A stretch of 19,815 nucleotides of DNA, taken from assembly GCA_934725085.1 (NCBI GenBank), contig CAKVAL010000036.1, positions 1 to 19,815 of the forward strand, written 5' to 3'. Position numbers and translations under genes: made by a program. Every line of letters begins with the position of its first letter. Position 1 is the first letter of the stretch. Source of the DNA: an uncultured Erysipelotrichaceae bacterium (GTDB lineage Bacteria > Bacillota_I > Bacilli_A > Erysipelotrichales > Erysipelotrichaceae). Below, one piece after another: positions 13,176 to 19,769 of this stretch. The notes under the pieces are model-generated. The model saw only the letters and a program-made list of their open reading frames with translations, made no database searches and was not told the origin of the DNA.

Positions 13176-15182
13176 CTAATCAATATCATCATCCTTTAAG
13201 TCTTTAGCTGCAGCAGCGATAACCTTCTCAGCTACACTATTAGGAGCAGGTTCATAACGATCAAAGTCAATTACATAAGTACCTCTACCCTTAGTCATAG
13301 AACGAAGCTCAGTCGCATACTTTAGCATCTCAGCCATAGGAACATCAGCATCAATAGTTGTATAACCATCATCAGTATGACCTGTATCCATGATCATGCC
13401 CCTACGCTTATTGAAATCACCAATTAGATCACCAACATACTTCTCAGGAGTAACCACATGAACCTTACCAATTGGCTCAAGAATCATTGGATTAGCCTTA
13501 GGAATACCATTCTTAAAGGCTAACTTAGCAGCAGCTTCAAATGAATTAGGCTTAGAATCAACTGGATGGTAAGAACCGTCATACAATGTAGCCTTAACAT
13601 TAACTACCTTACAACCAGCTAAAGGACCCTTTGCCATACAAGCTCTTAAACCAGCTTCAACACTTGGGAAGAAGTTCTTAGGAACAGCGCCACCGAATAC
13701 TTCTTCAGCAAATACTAAATCTTCTTCATCTGGATTGTATTCAAAACGAACCCAAACATCACCGAATTGACCAGCACCACCATTTTGTTTCTTATACTTA
13801 CCTTGTACCTCAGACTTACCTCTGATTGTTTCACGATATTGGACCTTAGGTTCCTTCAAGTTAATCTCGACCTTATAACGATTCTTTAACTTATTAACAA
13901 CAACATCCAATTGTTGATCACCAACACAATACAATACTTGTTCACCAGTCTCTGCGTTTCTTACAAGATTAATTGACTTATCTTCAATCAAAATCTTCTT
14001 TAGGGCATCAGACATCTTGTCTTCATCATCCTTAGTCTTAGGAGAAATAGCCATACCCAACATTGGACGAGGATATTCAATTGGTGGATACTTAACTACA
14101 AAATCCTTAGTACATAAAGTATCACAAGTCTCTGTTTGAGATAACTTAGTAAGCGCAACAATATCACCACAGTATGCCTTATCAACAGTTTGTTGTTTCT
14201 TACCACACATTACATATAAAGCACCTGCTTTTTCACTTACATCTTTATTCGCATTATATAAAGGAGTAGATAATGACAAAGAACCAGACATAATCTTCAA
14301 ATAAGAAATCTTACCAACAAACGGGTCAACCACAGTCTTAAATACTCTACCAGTAAATGGAGCATCATCCTTAGTTTCTACAGTCTTACCATCAACCTCG
14401 ATAGTACCCTTTTCACAATGTACTGGGGCAAAGTTACAAATAAAACTTAATACTTCACCAACACCATAACCAGAAATAGCACAGCTACCTAAGATTGGCT
14501 TAATTTCATTATTTCTTAAAGCTTGTTTCAAACCAAACTTCTTCTCTTCCTTAGTGAAAGTCTCACCCGCAAAGAACTTCTCCATCATCTCATCATTGGC
14601 AGAAGCTACAACTTCCATGATTTCGTTATAATATGGATCATTTTCTTCGTAGATTGTATTTCTAACACCAATCATCTTATTGCCATCCATCTCAGGAATC
14701 AAGAAAGGAACAGCGCCCCTACCATAGACATCTGTTAAACTCTTAGCGATTTCTTCAAACTTAATACCCTCATCAGCATTATTAATTAAGAAACAAATTG
14801 GAATACCAAGCTTGATAGCTAAGTTAGCAGCTTTTTCAGTACCAGATTGTTGTCCTTCTTTACCAGAAACGAAAATCAAAGCTAAGTCAGCAACACTAGC
14901 ACCAGATACCATATCACCCTCATAATCTAAATATCCTGGTGTATCAATAAAGTTAATCTTTCTACCCTTCCATTGAATAGGAGCGATAGATGAATAAACT
15001 GACAAACCTCTTTTAGCTTCTTCAGGATCATAGTCCATTGCCAAAGAACCATCAGAACTATTACCCATTCTATCGATTTCATTAGTTAACAATAAAGCAC
15101 TTTCAATGAAAGTAGACTTGCCACTACCAGCGTGACCTAATAATACGACATTACGAATGTCTTTTCCTTCATATTCAATCAT
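13176..15182 (-). CDS. Elongation factor G-like translational GTPase
   Basis: This 668-residue protein has the full EF-G layout: GTPase domain (1-265), beta-barrel domain II (about 290-375), and domains III-V (about 385-660). The latter include the domain IV segment YKKQNGGAGQFGDVWVRFE and the C-terminal MTKGRGTYVIDF. G1 is GHAGSGKST (16-24), switch I is DYDPEEAKRGLSV, and G3 is DTPGYLD (80-86). G4 is NNAD (134-137) instead of NKxD. It belongs to the EF-G-like group that accompanies, rather than replaces, canonical EF-G in Firmicutes; its function is not settled. It is about 25 residues shorter than EF-G. It starts 1 nt after the ankyrin gene stop with only a distant GGAG, so it depends on coupling. 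The upstream leader suggests attenuation control. Confidence 0.88.
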   Translation of the reverse strand: MIEYEGKDIRNVVLLGHAGSGKSTFIESALLLTNEIDRMGNSSDGSLAMDYDPEEAKRGLSVYSSIAPIQWKGRKINFIDTPGYLDYEGDMVSGASVADLALIFVSGKEGQQSGTEKAANLAIKLGIPICFLINNADEGIKFEEIAKSLTDVYGRGAVPFLIPEMDGNKMIGVRNTIYEENDPYYNEIMEVVASANDEMMEKFFAGETFTKEEKKFGLKQALRNNEIKPILGSCAISGYGVGEVLSFICNFAPVHCEKGTIEVDGKTVETKDDAPFTGRVFKTVVDPFVGKISYLKIMSGSLSLSTPLYNANKDVSEKAGALYVMCGKKQQTVDKAYCGDIVALTKLSQTETCDTLCTKDFVVKYPPIEYPRPMLGMAISPKTKDDEDKMSDALKKILIEDKSINLVRNAETGEQVLYCVGDQQLDVVVNKLKNRYKVEINLKEPKVQYRETIRGKSEVQGKYKKQNGGAGQFGDVWVRFEYNPDEEDLVFAEEVFGGAVPKNFFPSVEAGLRACMAKGPLAGCKVVNVKATLYDGSYHPVDSKPNSFEAAAKLAFKNGIPKANPMILEPIGKVHVVTPEKYVGDLIGDFNKRRGMIMDTGHTDDGYTTIDADVPMAEMLKYATELRSMTKGRGTYVIDFDRYEPAPNSVAEKVIAAAAKDLKDDDID

Positions 15183-15183
15183 A

Positions 15184-15852
15184 CTAGATCACACTCTCCA
15201 ATTCTTGAGGTACACCATTTCTGAAATAATCTCTACAAGTCTTACCATTAATATCCTTAGCTTCTTTATCAGCACCCTTATTAACTAAATAAACAACTTC
15301 ATCAACATTACCTTGGTAGCAAGCTCTCATAAGTGCGTTACAACCCTTATTATCTTGAGCATTCACATTAGCACCCTTATTTAGTAATAAATGAACAGTC
15401 TCTACCTTACCAGCATTAATTGCGTCGATTAAAGCGGTTCTACCCTCTTCATCCTTAACCTCTAAATCAGCACCATTATCAATCAAATATTCAACAACAT
15501 CAGTTCTACCTTCATAACTAGCTCTGATTAATGCACTTCTTTGTTTATTATCTCTCGCATTAACATTAGCTCCAGCCTCGACTAACATCTTAACGATAGC
15601 CAAATGACCCTTCTTAGCAGCGCCCATTAAAGCAGTCTTGTTTTCAGCATCTCTACTTCTTACATCAGCACCCTTTTCAAGTAAGTAAGCAACCACATTA
15701 TCATAACCTCTCTTACTTGCTCTAGCTAGTGCAGATCTACCTTCAGTGTTAGTAGTCTCAACGTCAGCACCATCTTCCACCAACTTCTTGACTAAGTCTA
15801 GGTTCCCTTCCTTTACTGCAGCGTAGAAATTCTTGTTTAATTCTTGTGTCAT
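15184..15852 (-). CDS. Ankyrin-repeat protein
   Basis: This 222-residue soluble protein is made of six ankyrin repeats of about 33 residues (roughly 5-36, 38-69, 71-102, 104-135, 137-168 and 170-201) plus a C-terminal capping half-repeat. Most repeats keep the consensus elements, for example KTALMGAAKKGHLAIVKMLV and GANVNARD. There is no signal peptide, membrane segment or other domain, so it is probably a cytoplasmic protein-binding scaffold. The start has AAGGAGG 8 nt upstream. Its stop lies 1 nt before the EF-G-like gene, so both are one translational unit, and a physical or regulatory partnership is plausible. The gene sits directly after an intrinsic terminator that follows a 29-codon leader ORF, so expression would depend on readthrough. 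Confidence 0.93.
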   Translation of the reverse strand: MTQELNKNFYAAVKEGNLDLVKKLVEDGADVETTNTEGRSALARASKRGYDNVVAYLLEKGADVRSRDAENKTALMGAAKKGHLAIVKMLVEAGANVNARDNKQRSALIRASYEGRTDVVEYLIDNGADLEVKDEEGRTALIDAINAGKVETVHLLLNKGANVNAQDNKGCNALMRACYQGNVDEVVYLVNKGADKEAKDINGKTCRDYFRNGVPQELESVI

Positions 15853-15872
15853 TGTTTTATCCTCCTTTTGAT

Positions 15873-15902
15873 AAAAAAAGTGAACGCAAGCGCACGTTCA
15901 CT
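15873..15902 (-). terminator. Intrinsic terminator/attenuator between leader ORF and ankyrin gene
   Basis: AGTGAACG and CGTTCACT (15895-15902 and 15879-15886) form a perfect 8-bp stem with an 8-nt loop on the minus strand, followed by six more T residues to 15873. The 5' arm begins inside the TAG stop of the leader ORF (15901-15903), and the ankyrin Shine-Dalgarno follows 7 nt after the T-run. Confidence 0.85.
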
Positions 15903-15990
15903 ATAAAGAATTAATTTTACACAATACAACACCTGGGGCACTTACCCCAACTACTTTATTTAGTCCTTTTATTGCATTGTGTACTTTCAT
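15901..15990 (-). CDS. 29-residue leader peptide or small protein
   Basis: This short ORF begins MKVHNAIKGLNKVVG and ends CKINSL. It sits 20 nt after a near-perfect -10, so its message has a very short leader with AAGG 9 nt before ATG (15988-15990). The peptide is basic with a valine-rich middle and one Cys; no family is recognised. Its stop codon overlaps the stem of the following terminator, and the next gene downstream is the ankyrin/EF-G-like pair. This is the geometry of a translated leader controlling a terminator, as in tet(M), whose product is also an EF-G-related GTPase and whose leader is of similar length. It could instead be an independent small gene. Confidence 0.5.
   Translation of the reverse strand: MKVHNAIKGLNKVVGVSAPGVVLCKINSL
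15919..15982 (-). other. Strong RNA structure inside the leader ORF
   Basis: In the minus-strand RNA, ACACAAUGCAA (15972-15982) pairs with UUGUAUUGUGU (15919-15929) over 11 bp with one G-U. Inside is a second hairpin, UGGGG (15945-15949) with CCCCA (15934-15938), with a 6-nt loop. Both elements lie wholly within coding sequence. They do not match a riboswitch class I can recall. Confidence 0.5.
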
Positions 15991-16009
15991 AATCTTTTAC
16001 CTTGACTTC

Positions 16010-16038
16010 ATTATAAGAAGTAAAAATCATAACTACAA
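16010..16038 (-). promoter_or_regulatory. Promoter of leader ORF and ankyrin/EF-G-like operon
   Basis: The minus strand has TTGTAG (16033-16038), a 17-bp spacer and a perfect TATAAT (16010-16015). Predicted start is near 16003, placing the leader ORF Shine-Dalgarno almost at the 5' end. Confidence 0.8.
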
Positions 16039-16102
16039 GGATATTTCTTAAAATACTTTTCAAAAAATGTAACCGTTTTCATTTTTGACAAAAGAAATTA
16101 AA

Positions 16103-16125
16103 AATCTCTAGACAAACTAGAGATT
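16103..16125 (-). terminator. Terminator after the DUF5684 gene
   Basis: CTAGAGATT/AATCTCTAG arms (16117-16125 and 16103-16111) form a perfect 9-bp stem with a 5-nt loop. The minus strand continues with TTT then AATTTC, a short U-tract extended by the stem's terminal U residues. Confidence 0.75.
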
Positions 16126-16131
16126 ATATGA

Positions 16132-16590
16132 TTACATTTGTGGACCCAAATACTCACTATCACCCAAGCCTAGAATCATGATAAAGATTGGTTGGAAGAA
16201 CAATAGACCTAAGCCAAAGGCTGTGCCCTTACCGTATGCTCTTGCAAGCTTATTAGTAAATACTAGTTCAATACCAAATACGATGATTCCACATAATATC
16301 GCAAAGAAACCTTTCTTGCCAGTTTCATCATTTGGCTTATTAAAGAAATTCAAAATGAAATAAGCCCAGAAAGCATATTGATCCCACGCCATCTTAAACA
16401 ATTGATACTCATTGAACAAAGGAATAAAAGCCCACCAACCTGGCTTATTAGCCTTGGTAAACATCATATAAGAACCAATCGCATATAAAACATAATATAG
16501 AAGGCCCATCACAAGAACAGTTGCTGTACTTACAACCAAACCTAAGGCACCAAGTAATGCATACATAACCAAAATATAGATAAATAACAT
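16132..16590 (-). CDS. DUF5684-type membrane protein
   Basis: This 152-residue membrane protein has about four to five hydrophobic segments (roughly 3-23, 26-44, 70-84, 94-113 and 122-142). The signature is the stretch KANKPGWWAFIPLFNEYQLF after the second helix, followed later by LARAYGKGTAFGLGLLF and a C-terminal GDSEYLGP; this is the pattern of DUF5684 proteins, whose function is unknown. AGGAGG lies 9 nt before ATG. It follows the YgjP-like gene by 29 nt on the same strand, so the two likely share a transcript that ends at the terminator at 16103-16125. Confidence 0.75.
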   Translation of the reverse strand: MLFIYILVMYALLGALGLVVSTATVLVMGLLYYVLYAIGSYMMFTKANKPGWWAFIPLFNEYQLFKMAWDQYAFWAYFILNFFNKPNDETGKKGFFAILCGIIVFGIELVFTNKLARAYGKGTAFGLGLLFFQPIFIMILGLGDSEYLGPQM

Positions 16591-16619
16591 AATAAGTTAC
16601 CTCCTAAACCTATTATATA

Positions 16620-17279
16620 CTAATAGATTTCCTTGATTAAAGTATTATACTCAGGCATATGTAAGCTTAAAATCTCATGAAACCTCTTAGAATGATTAGG
16701 AATAATGAAATGTAAAATTTCATGCCAAAGCACTGCTTCCAAATACTTCTCATCAAAATGAATAAGCTTCTCATTAATCGTAATCAAATTCTTCTTAGGA
16801 TAATTAATACCCCAAGCTGACTTCAAAATTCTAAATTTATAATCAGGATTTAAACGATAACCATAATCATTAATTATCGATAAGCATTTAGTTTCCTTTT
16901 CTTTAACCAAGGACAATAACTTCTTAGAACCCTCTTTATAAAAAGTCTTCAAAACCTCTTCCATATCTGTCTTAGAAGAATAAATAGTTAACTCATCACC
17001 ATTAACACTAACCCTACTTTTACCCTGTACAATATTTAAATGATACTTCTTACCAAGATAATAGATATGATCATCCACCACCAGTTTCGAGTCCGACTTC
17101 TTCTCAACCACCTTAAGAATCCATTCTTCCTTATTCTTAATAAACCTTAACACATCATCATTAGACACCCACTTAGGACAAGTTACCTCCAAGGTTTCAT
17201 TTCTTAACCTAAGATAAATATTTTTCATATTCTTACGAGTTACTTTTAACTCAAAATATCTTTCACCAACTTTAACCAT
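16620..17279 (-). CDS. YgjP-like zinc metallopeptidase (DUF45/M48-like)
   Basis: This 219-residue soluble protein has a C-terminal metallopeptidase site HEILH within AVLWHEILHFIIPNHSKRFHEIL, where the second half supplies the third zinc ligand region. The upstream AWGINYPKKNLITINEKLIHF is the family's typical SxWGSC-like segment, although the usual Ser-Cys is replaced here (GINY). The N-terminal beta-rich part (residues 1-75) resembles other DUF45 proteins. The start at ATG 17277-17279 is chosen because homologous sequence begins there; a longer reading would extend through the divergent promoter. No Shine-Dalgarno is seen, and the -10 (17291-17296) would put the start only about 5 nt upstream, so initiation may be leaderless. 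Substrate unknown. Confidence 0.82.
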   Translation of the reverse strand: MVKVGERYFELKVTRKNMKNIYLRLRNETLEVTCPKWVSNDDVLRFIKNKEEWILKVVEKKSDSKLVVDDHIYYLGKKYHLNIVQGKSRVSVNGDELTIYSSKTDMEEVLKTFYKEGSKKLLSLVKEKETKCLSIINDYGYRLNPDYKFRILKSAWGINYPKKNLITINEKLIHFDEKYLEAVLWHEILHFIIPNHSKRFHEILSLHMPEYNTLIKEIY

Positions 17280-17296
17280 ATATCTATAATAGTATA
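17262..17296. promoter_or_regulatory. Divergent promoters of the metallopeptidase and dehydrogenase genes
   Basis: On the plus strand TTCACC (17262-17267), a 17-bp spacer and TATAAT (17285-17290) would serve the dehydrogenase, with a leader of about 12 nt. On the minus strand TATACT (17291-17296) would serve the metallopeptidase; its -35 is poor. The two -10 hexamers abut, so the promoters compete for polymerase. Confidence 0.6.
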
Positions 17297-17308
17297 AGAG
17301 GTGCGAAT

Positions 17309-18235
17309 ATGAACATAAGTCTTTTAGAACCAATCGGAATAAGTGAACAAGAAATTAATAAGCTAAGTAAACCCCTTATCGATATGGGACACAACTTTAC
17401 TTACCACAAAACCAAAACAACAGATATCAACGAACTAATCAAAAGAAGCAAGAATCAAGATATCGTGATGATTGCCAATAACCCCTATCCTAGAGAAGTC
17501 ATCCTACAAGCAAACAATTTAAAACTAATCGCTGTAGCCTTTGCAGGTATTGACCATGTAGATTTAAAAGCATGTAAAGAAAGAAACATTCAAGTTTTAA
17601 ACTGCCCTAACTATTCTAATGTTGCGGTTAGTGAATTAGTAATCGGTTTAACGTTAAATCTATTAAGAAAAATAAATCAAGCTGACTCAGCAACTAGAAA
17701 TTGCCAAACAAACGCTTCTTTAATTGGCGAAGAACTAGAAAACAAAACAGTAGGAATTATTGGCCTTGGTAAAATAGGAAACAAAACAGCTAATCTTTTT
17801 AGTGCTTTTGGTTGTAAAGTATTAGCTTGTCAAAGAAAACCTATCAACAATCCAAACGTTACCCAAGTCACATTAGATGAATTATTAAGTCAAAGTGATA
17901 TTATCTCTTTACATATTCCATATAACGAAGAAACATATCATTTCATCGATGAAGATAAGATTAACATGATGAAAAAAGATGCTATCTTAATCAACTGTGC
18001 AAGAGGCCCTGTAGTCGATAATATAGCCTTAGCTAAGGCACTAAACGAAGAAAGAATAAAAGGTGCAGGTATTGATGTATTCGACTATGAACCACCTTTA
18101 AATGCTGATTATCCTTTATTGAATGCCAAGAACACAATTCTTACTCCTCATCTTGCTTATTTCACAAAAGAAGCAATGATTAAAAGAGCTAATATTGAAT
18201 TTAATAACGTGATTGAATATCTAAAGAAACAATAA
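17309..18235 (+). CDS. D-isomer-specific 2-hydroxyacid dehydrogenase
   Basis: This 308-residue cytoplasmic oxidoreductase interconverts a 2-keto acid and its D-2-hydroxy acid with NAD(P). The nucleotide-binding glycine motif is VGIIGLGKIG (148-157). The catalytic triad is Arg232 (NCARGPVVDN), Glu261 (DVFDYEPP) and His281 (LTPHLAYFT). It is closest in feel to the phosphoglycerate/hydroxypyruvate dehydrogenase subfamily, but the substrate cannot be read from the sequence. After the second Rossmann strand the sequence is ACQRKP rather than an acidic residue, which may point to NADP. The start has GAGG 7 nt upstream. It stands alone on the plus strand, ending at the terminator it shares with the convergent tRNA-His gene. 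Confidence 0.9.
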   Translation: MNISLLEPIGISEQEINKLSKPLIDMGHNFTYHKTKTTDINELIKRSKNQDIVMIANNPYPREVILQANNLKLIAVAFAGIDHVDLKACKERNIQVLNCPNYSNVAVSELVIGLTLNLLRKINQADSATRNCQTNASLIGEELENKTVGIIGLGKIGNKTANLFSAFGCKVLACQRKPINNPNVTQVTLDELLSQSDIISLHIPYNEETYHFIDEDKINMMKKDAILINCARGPVVDNIALAKALNEERIKGAGIDVFDYEPPLNADYPLLNAKNTILTPHLAYFTKEAMIKRANIEFNNVIEYLKKQ

Positions 18236-18243
18236 AAAACAAA

Positions 18244-18278
18244 AGAGAGTCCCATCAATTTGGAACTCTCTACTTTTT
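18244..18278. terminator. Bidirectional terminator between dehydrogenase and tRNA-His
   Basis: AGAGAGT (18244-18250) pairs with ACTCTCT (18265-18271), continued by two C-G pairs after one mismatch. TTTTT follows on the plus strand (18274-18278) and T4-G-T6 on the minus strand. The left arm and loop contain a 13-nt copy of part of tRNA-His (18247-18259). Confidence 0.8.
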
Positions 18279-18285
18279 AATCATA

Positions 18286-18363
18286 TGGGGCGATTGATGG
18301 GACTCGAACCCACGAATGCCAGAGCCACAATCTGGTGTGTTAACCAACTTCACCACAACCGCC
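18286..18363 (-). tRNA. tRNA-His (GTG)
   Basis: The minus strand folds into a complete cloverleaf with anticodon GTG in the loop TTGTGGC, a CCAGA/TCTGG anticodon stem and a GTGGG-TTCGAGT-CCCAT T-arm. The extra G at -1 that pairs with C73, typical of histidine tRNAs, is encoded (18363), and so is the 3' CCA (18286-18288). The acceptor stem has one G-U pair. Confidence 0.97.
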
Positions 18364-18375
18364 ACATGCTCATTT

Positions 18376-18404
18376 ATAATACACTTTTACAATACAAATG
18401 TAAA
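18376..18404 (-). promoter_or_regulatory. Promoter of tRNA-His
   Basis: TTTACA (18399-18404), a 17-bp spacer and TATTAT (18376-18381) on the minus strand predict a start near 18369, only about 6 nt before the mature tRNA 5' end. Confidence 0.7.
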
Positions 18405-18414
18405 TAGGAAAATT

Positions 18415-18442
18415 AAAAAAGCCTAACCACCCAGTTAAGCTT
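18415..18442 (-). terminator. Terminator of the lipoprotein/membrane-protein pair
   Basis: On the minus strand AAGC-U-UAAC (18434-18442) pairs with GUUA-G-GCUU (18419-18427) including one U-G, followed by T6 (18420-18415). The arm overlaps the stop codon of the membrane-protein gene. Confidence 0.8.
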
Positions 18443-19136
18443 TCTCATCAACCTTTTGATCTAATTCCTTAGTCTTATAATGTTTCAAACCAAAATAACC
18501 AATAGTAGAAGTAGTTAAAGCACCAACACAATCAATAATTAAATCATCCATCGTATCCCTTAATGCCTCTCTACCAATTAAATTAGTACCATCCTCAAGT
18601 CTAAACTTTTGCATATTCAAGTGTAAGATACCATCAAATGAGAACTCATATATTTCCCATAAGACACCAATTGAAACCGCAAAACAGAAAGCGAACAACG
18701 CTACAAAGAAAGGAGATAACTTCAATTCTTCCTCATCAGCCGTCTTATTTAATACGTTAACGATATCAAAACCTAAAGAACCAAGCATACCTGCAGAGAA
18801 GGCATGTAAGATTGTATCCCAATGTTCAAATCTATAATAGAAAGATCTAACCTCACCCAAGACAATAGCTGCATATAAGAAAATCAAATATGCGATGATT
18901 GTATTAGTTGGAATAGTAATATTAAACTTCTTCTTGATGAAACTTGGAAGATTCATGGCAAAAATGCCAAGAATACACTGCAGCAACATCAACACATAAT
19001 CACTCTTTTGTCTTAACAAAGTATTAACTTCTTCACTTGGTGCATACACAATCATACAAATCGAATAGATGATTGAAATAATAAAACCTACCAAGACAAA
19101 GTAGTAAAGATTCTTCCCCTTTTTAATCTTCTTCAT
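18435..19136 (-). CDS. Integral membrane protein, YjdF/DUF2238-like
   Basis: This 233-residue protein has about six hydrophobic segments (roughly 10-30, 46-62, 78-95, 108-127, 142-163 and 205-222). Conserved-looking polar motifs sit between helices: RFEHWDTILHAFSAGMLG near residue 105, GVLWEIYEFSFDG near 160 and DTMDDLIIDCVGAL near 195. The spacing of HWD...H, WExxE and DxxDLxxD resembles DUF2238/YjdF-type membrane proteins, of unknown function; this placement is from pattern memory. It overlaps the upstream thioredoxin-like lipoprotein gene by 14 nt with only a distant GGAG, so it is translated by coupling. The acidic-histidine motifs in the membrane could bind metal, but that is speculation. 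Confidence 0.65.
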   Translation of the reverse strand: MKKIKKGKNLYYFVLVGFIISIIYSICMIVYAPSEEVNTLLRQKSDYVLMLLQCILGIFAMNLPSFIKKKFNITIPTNTIIAYLIFLYAAIVLGEVRSFYYRFEHWDTILHAFSAGMLGSLGFDIVNVLNKTADEEELKLSPFFVALFAFCFAVSIGVLWEIYEFSFDGILHLNMQKFRLEDGTNLIGREALRDTMDDLIIDCVGALTTSTIGYFGLKHYKTKELDQKVDEKA

Positions 19137-19728
19137 AGATAGAATAATACTCCTTTATATACCCTTCTAACTCAGTCATTTCTTCATCAGTCATCGTACG
19201 CTCACTTGCATCATGACTATCTACTGTACCTACATGATAATAAACTATTTCACCATTTTTCACAAACATCAAAGTAGGAACATAGACCTTCTTATCCTCA
19301 TCCAAGAAATCATAAATATAATCATATAATTCTTTAAATTCAGGATAATTAAATTCACCATCATCATTTGTATAACGATAATCATGGTCTCTTTCACCAT
19401 CCGGTCTTACATTAAAAGAATATGTCATATTTAATAACTTTTCATTATCCTTTACATAATCAGACACAACCGGACCTAACTCTTTACACCAAGGACACTT
19501 ATCAAAATACATATATAAGACAAAACTCTCTTTATTATCAATCTTCTTATATAAATCTTCTAAAGTAATTTGATTCTTTGCGATTAAATAATCTGCTGTT
19601 TCAACATCACAATCAGAATCTAAACTACAGGCATTATTACTTGTTTTATTATCATCTTCATTCACTGTATTATCATTACATCCTGTCATACATAACACCA
19701 ATAATATAACCAACAATATCTTCTTCAT
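19123..19728 (-). CDS. Thioredoxin-fold lipoprotein
   Basis: This 201-residue exported protein has a signal peptide (MKKILLVILLVLCMTGC) that ends in a lipobox, with Cys17 as the lipidated residue, so it is anchored to the outer face of the membrane. An Asn/Asp-rich linker (18-45) with two further cysteines (34 and 40) follows. The thioredoxin-like domain spans about 55-195 with the redox pair Cys78/Cys81 in DKCPWCKE and the expected cis-proline in VYVPTLMF. CPWC with an adjacent acidic insert suggests a thiol-disulfide oxidoreductase or reductase acting on extracellular proteins; partners are unknown. AAAGGAGG lies 4 nt before ATG. It overlaps the next gene by 14 nt. Confidence 0.85.
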   Translation of the reverse strand: MKKILLVILLVLCMTGCNDNTVNEDDNKTSNNACSLDSDCDVETADYLIAKNQITLEDLYKKIDNKESFVLYMYFDKCPWCKELGPVVSDYVKDNEKLLNMTYSFNVRPDGERDHDYRYTNDDGEFNYPEFKELYDYIYDFLDEDKKVYVPTLMFVKNGEIVYYHVGTVDSHDASERTMTDEEMTELEGYIKEYYSIYEED

Positions 19729-19749
19729 TTTGCCTCCTTTAATGAATCT

Positions 19750-19769
19750 CCCCGGGTCAAGACCCGGGG
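19750..19769. repeat. GC-rich perfect palindrome at the right edge
   Basis: CCCCGGGTC (19750-19758) and GACCCGGGG (19761-19769) are exact inverted arms with 2 nt between. The 18 arm bases are almost all G or C, in sharp contrast to the AT-rich surroundings. It lies about 20 bp ahead of the lipoprotein ATG and has no T-run on either side, so it is not a standard terminator. A short minus-strand reading frame entering from the edge stops at 19757-19759, in the loop. Confidence 0.6.

Noticed and set aside
15919..15982. Known riboswitch (preQ1, fluoride, THF, purine, ZTP) in the ankyrin leader
   Set aside because: The stem and loop sequences do not match the conserved cores I can recall for these classes; left as an unassigned structure.
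17280..17333. N-terminal extension of the metallopeptidase
   Set aside because: It runs through the divergent promoters and into the dehydrogenase gene, with no family-like sequence.
18247..18305. Integration attachment site at tRNA-His
   Set aside because: Attachment sites flanking an element are direct repeats with an integrase nearby; here the repeat is inverted, 33 bp apart, and no integrase is present.
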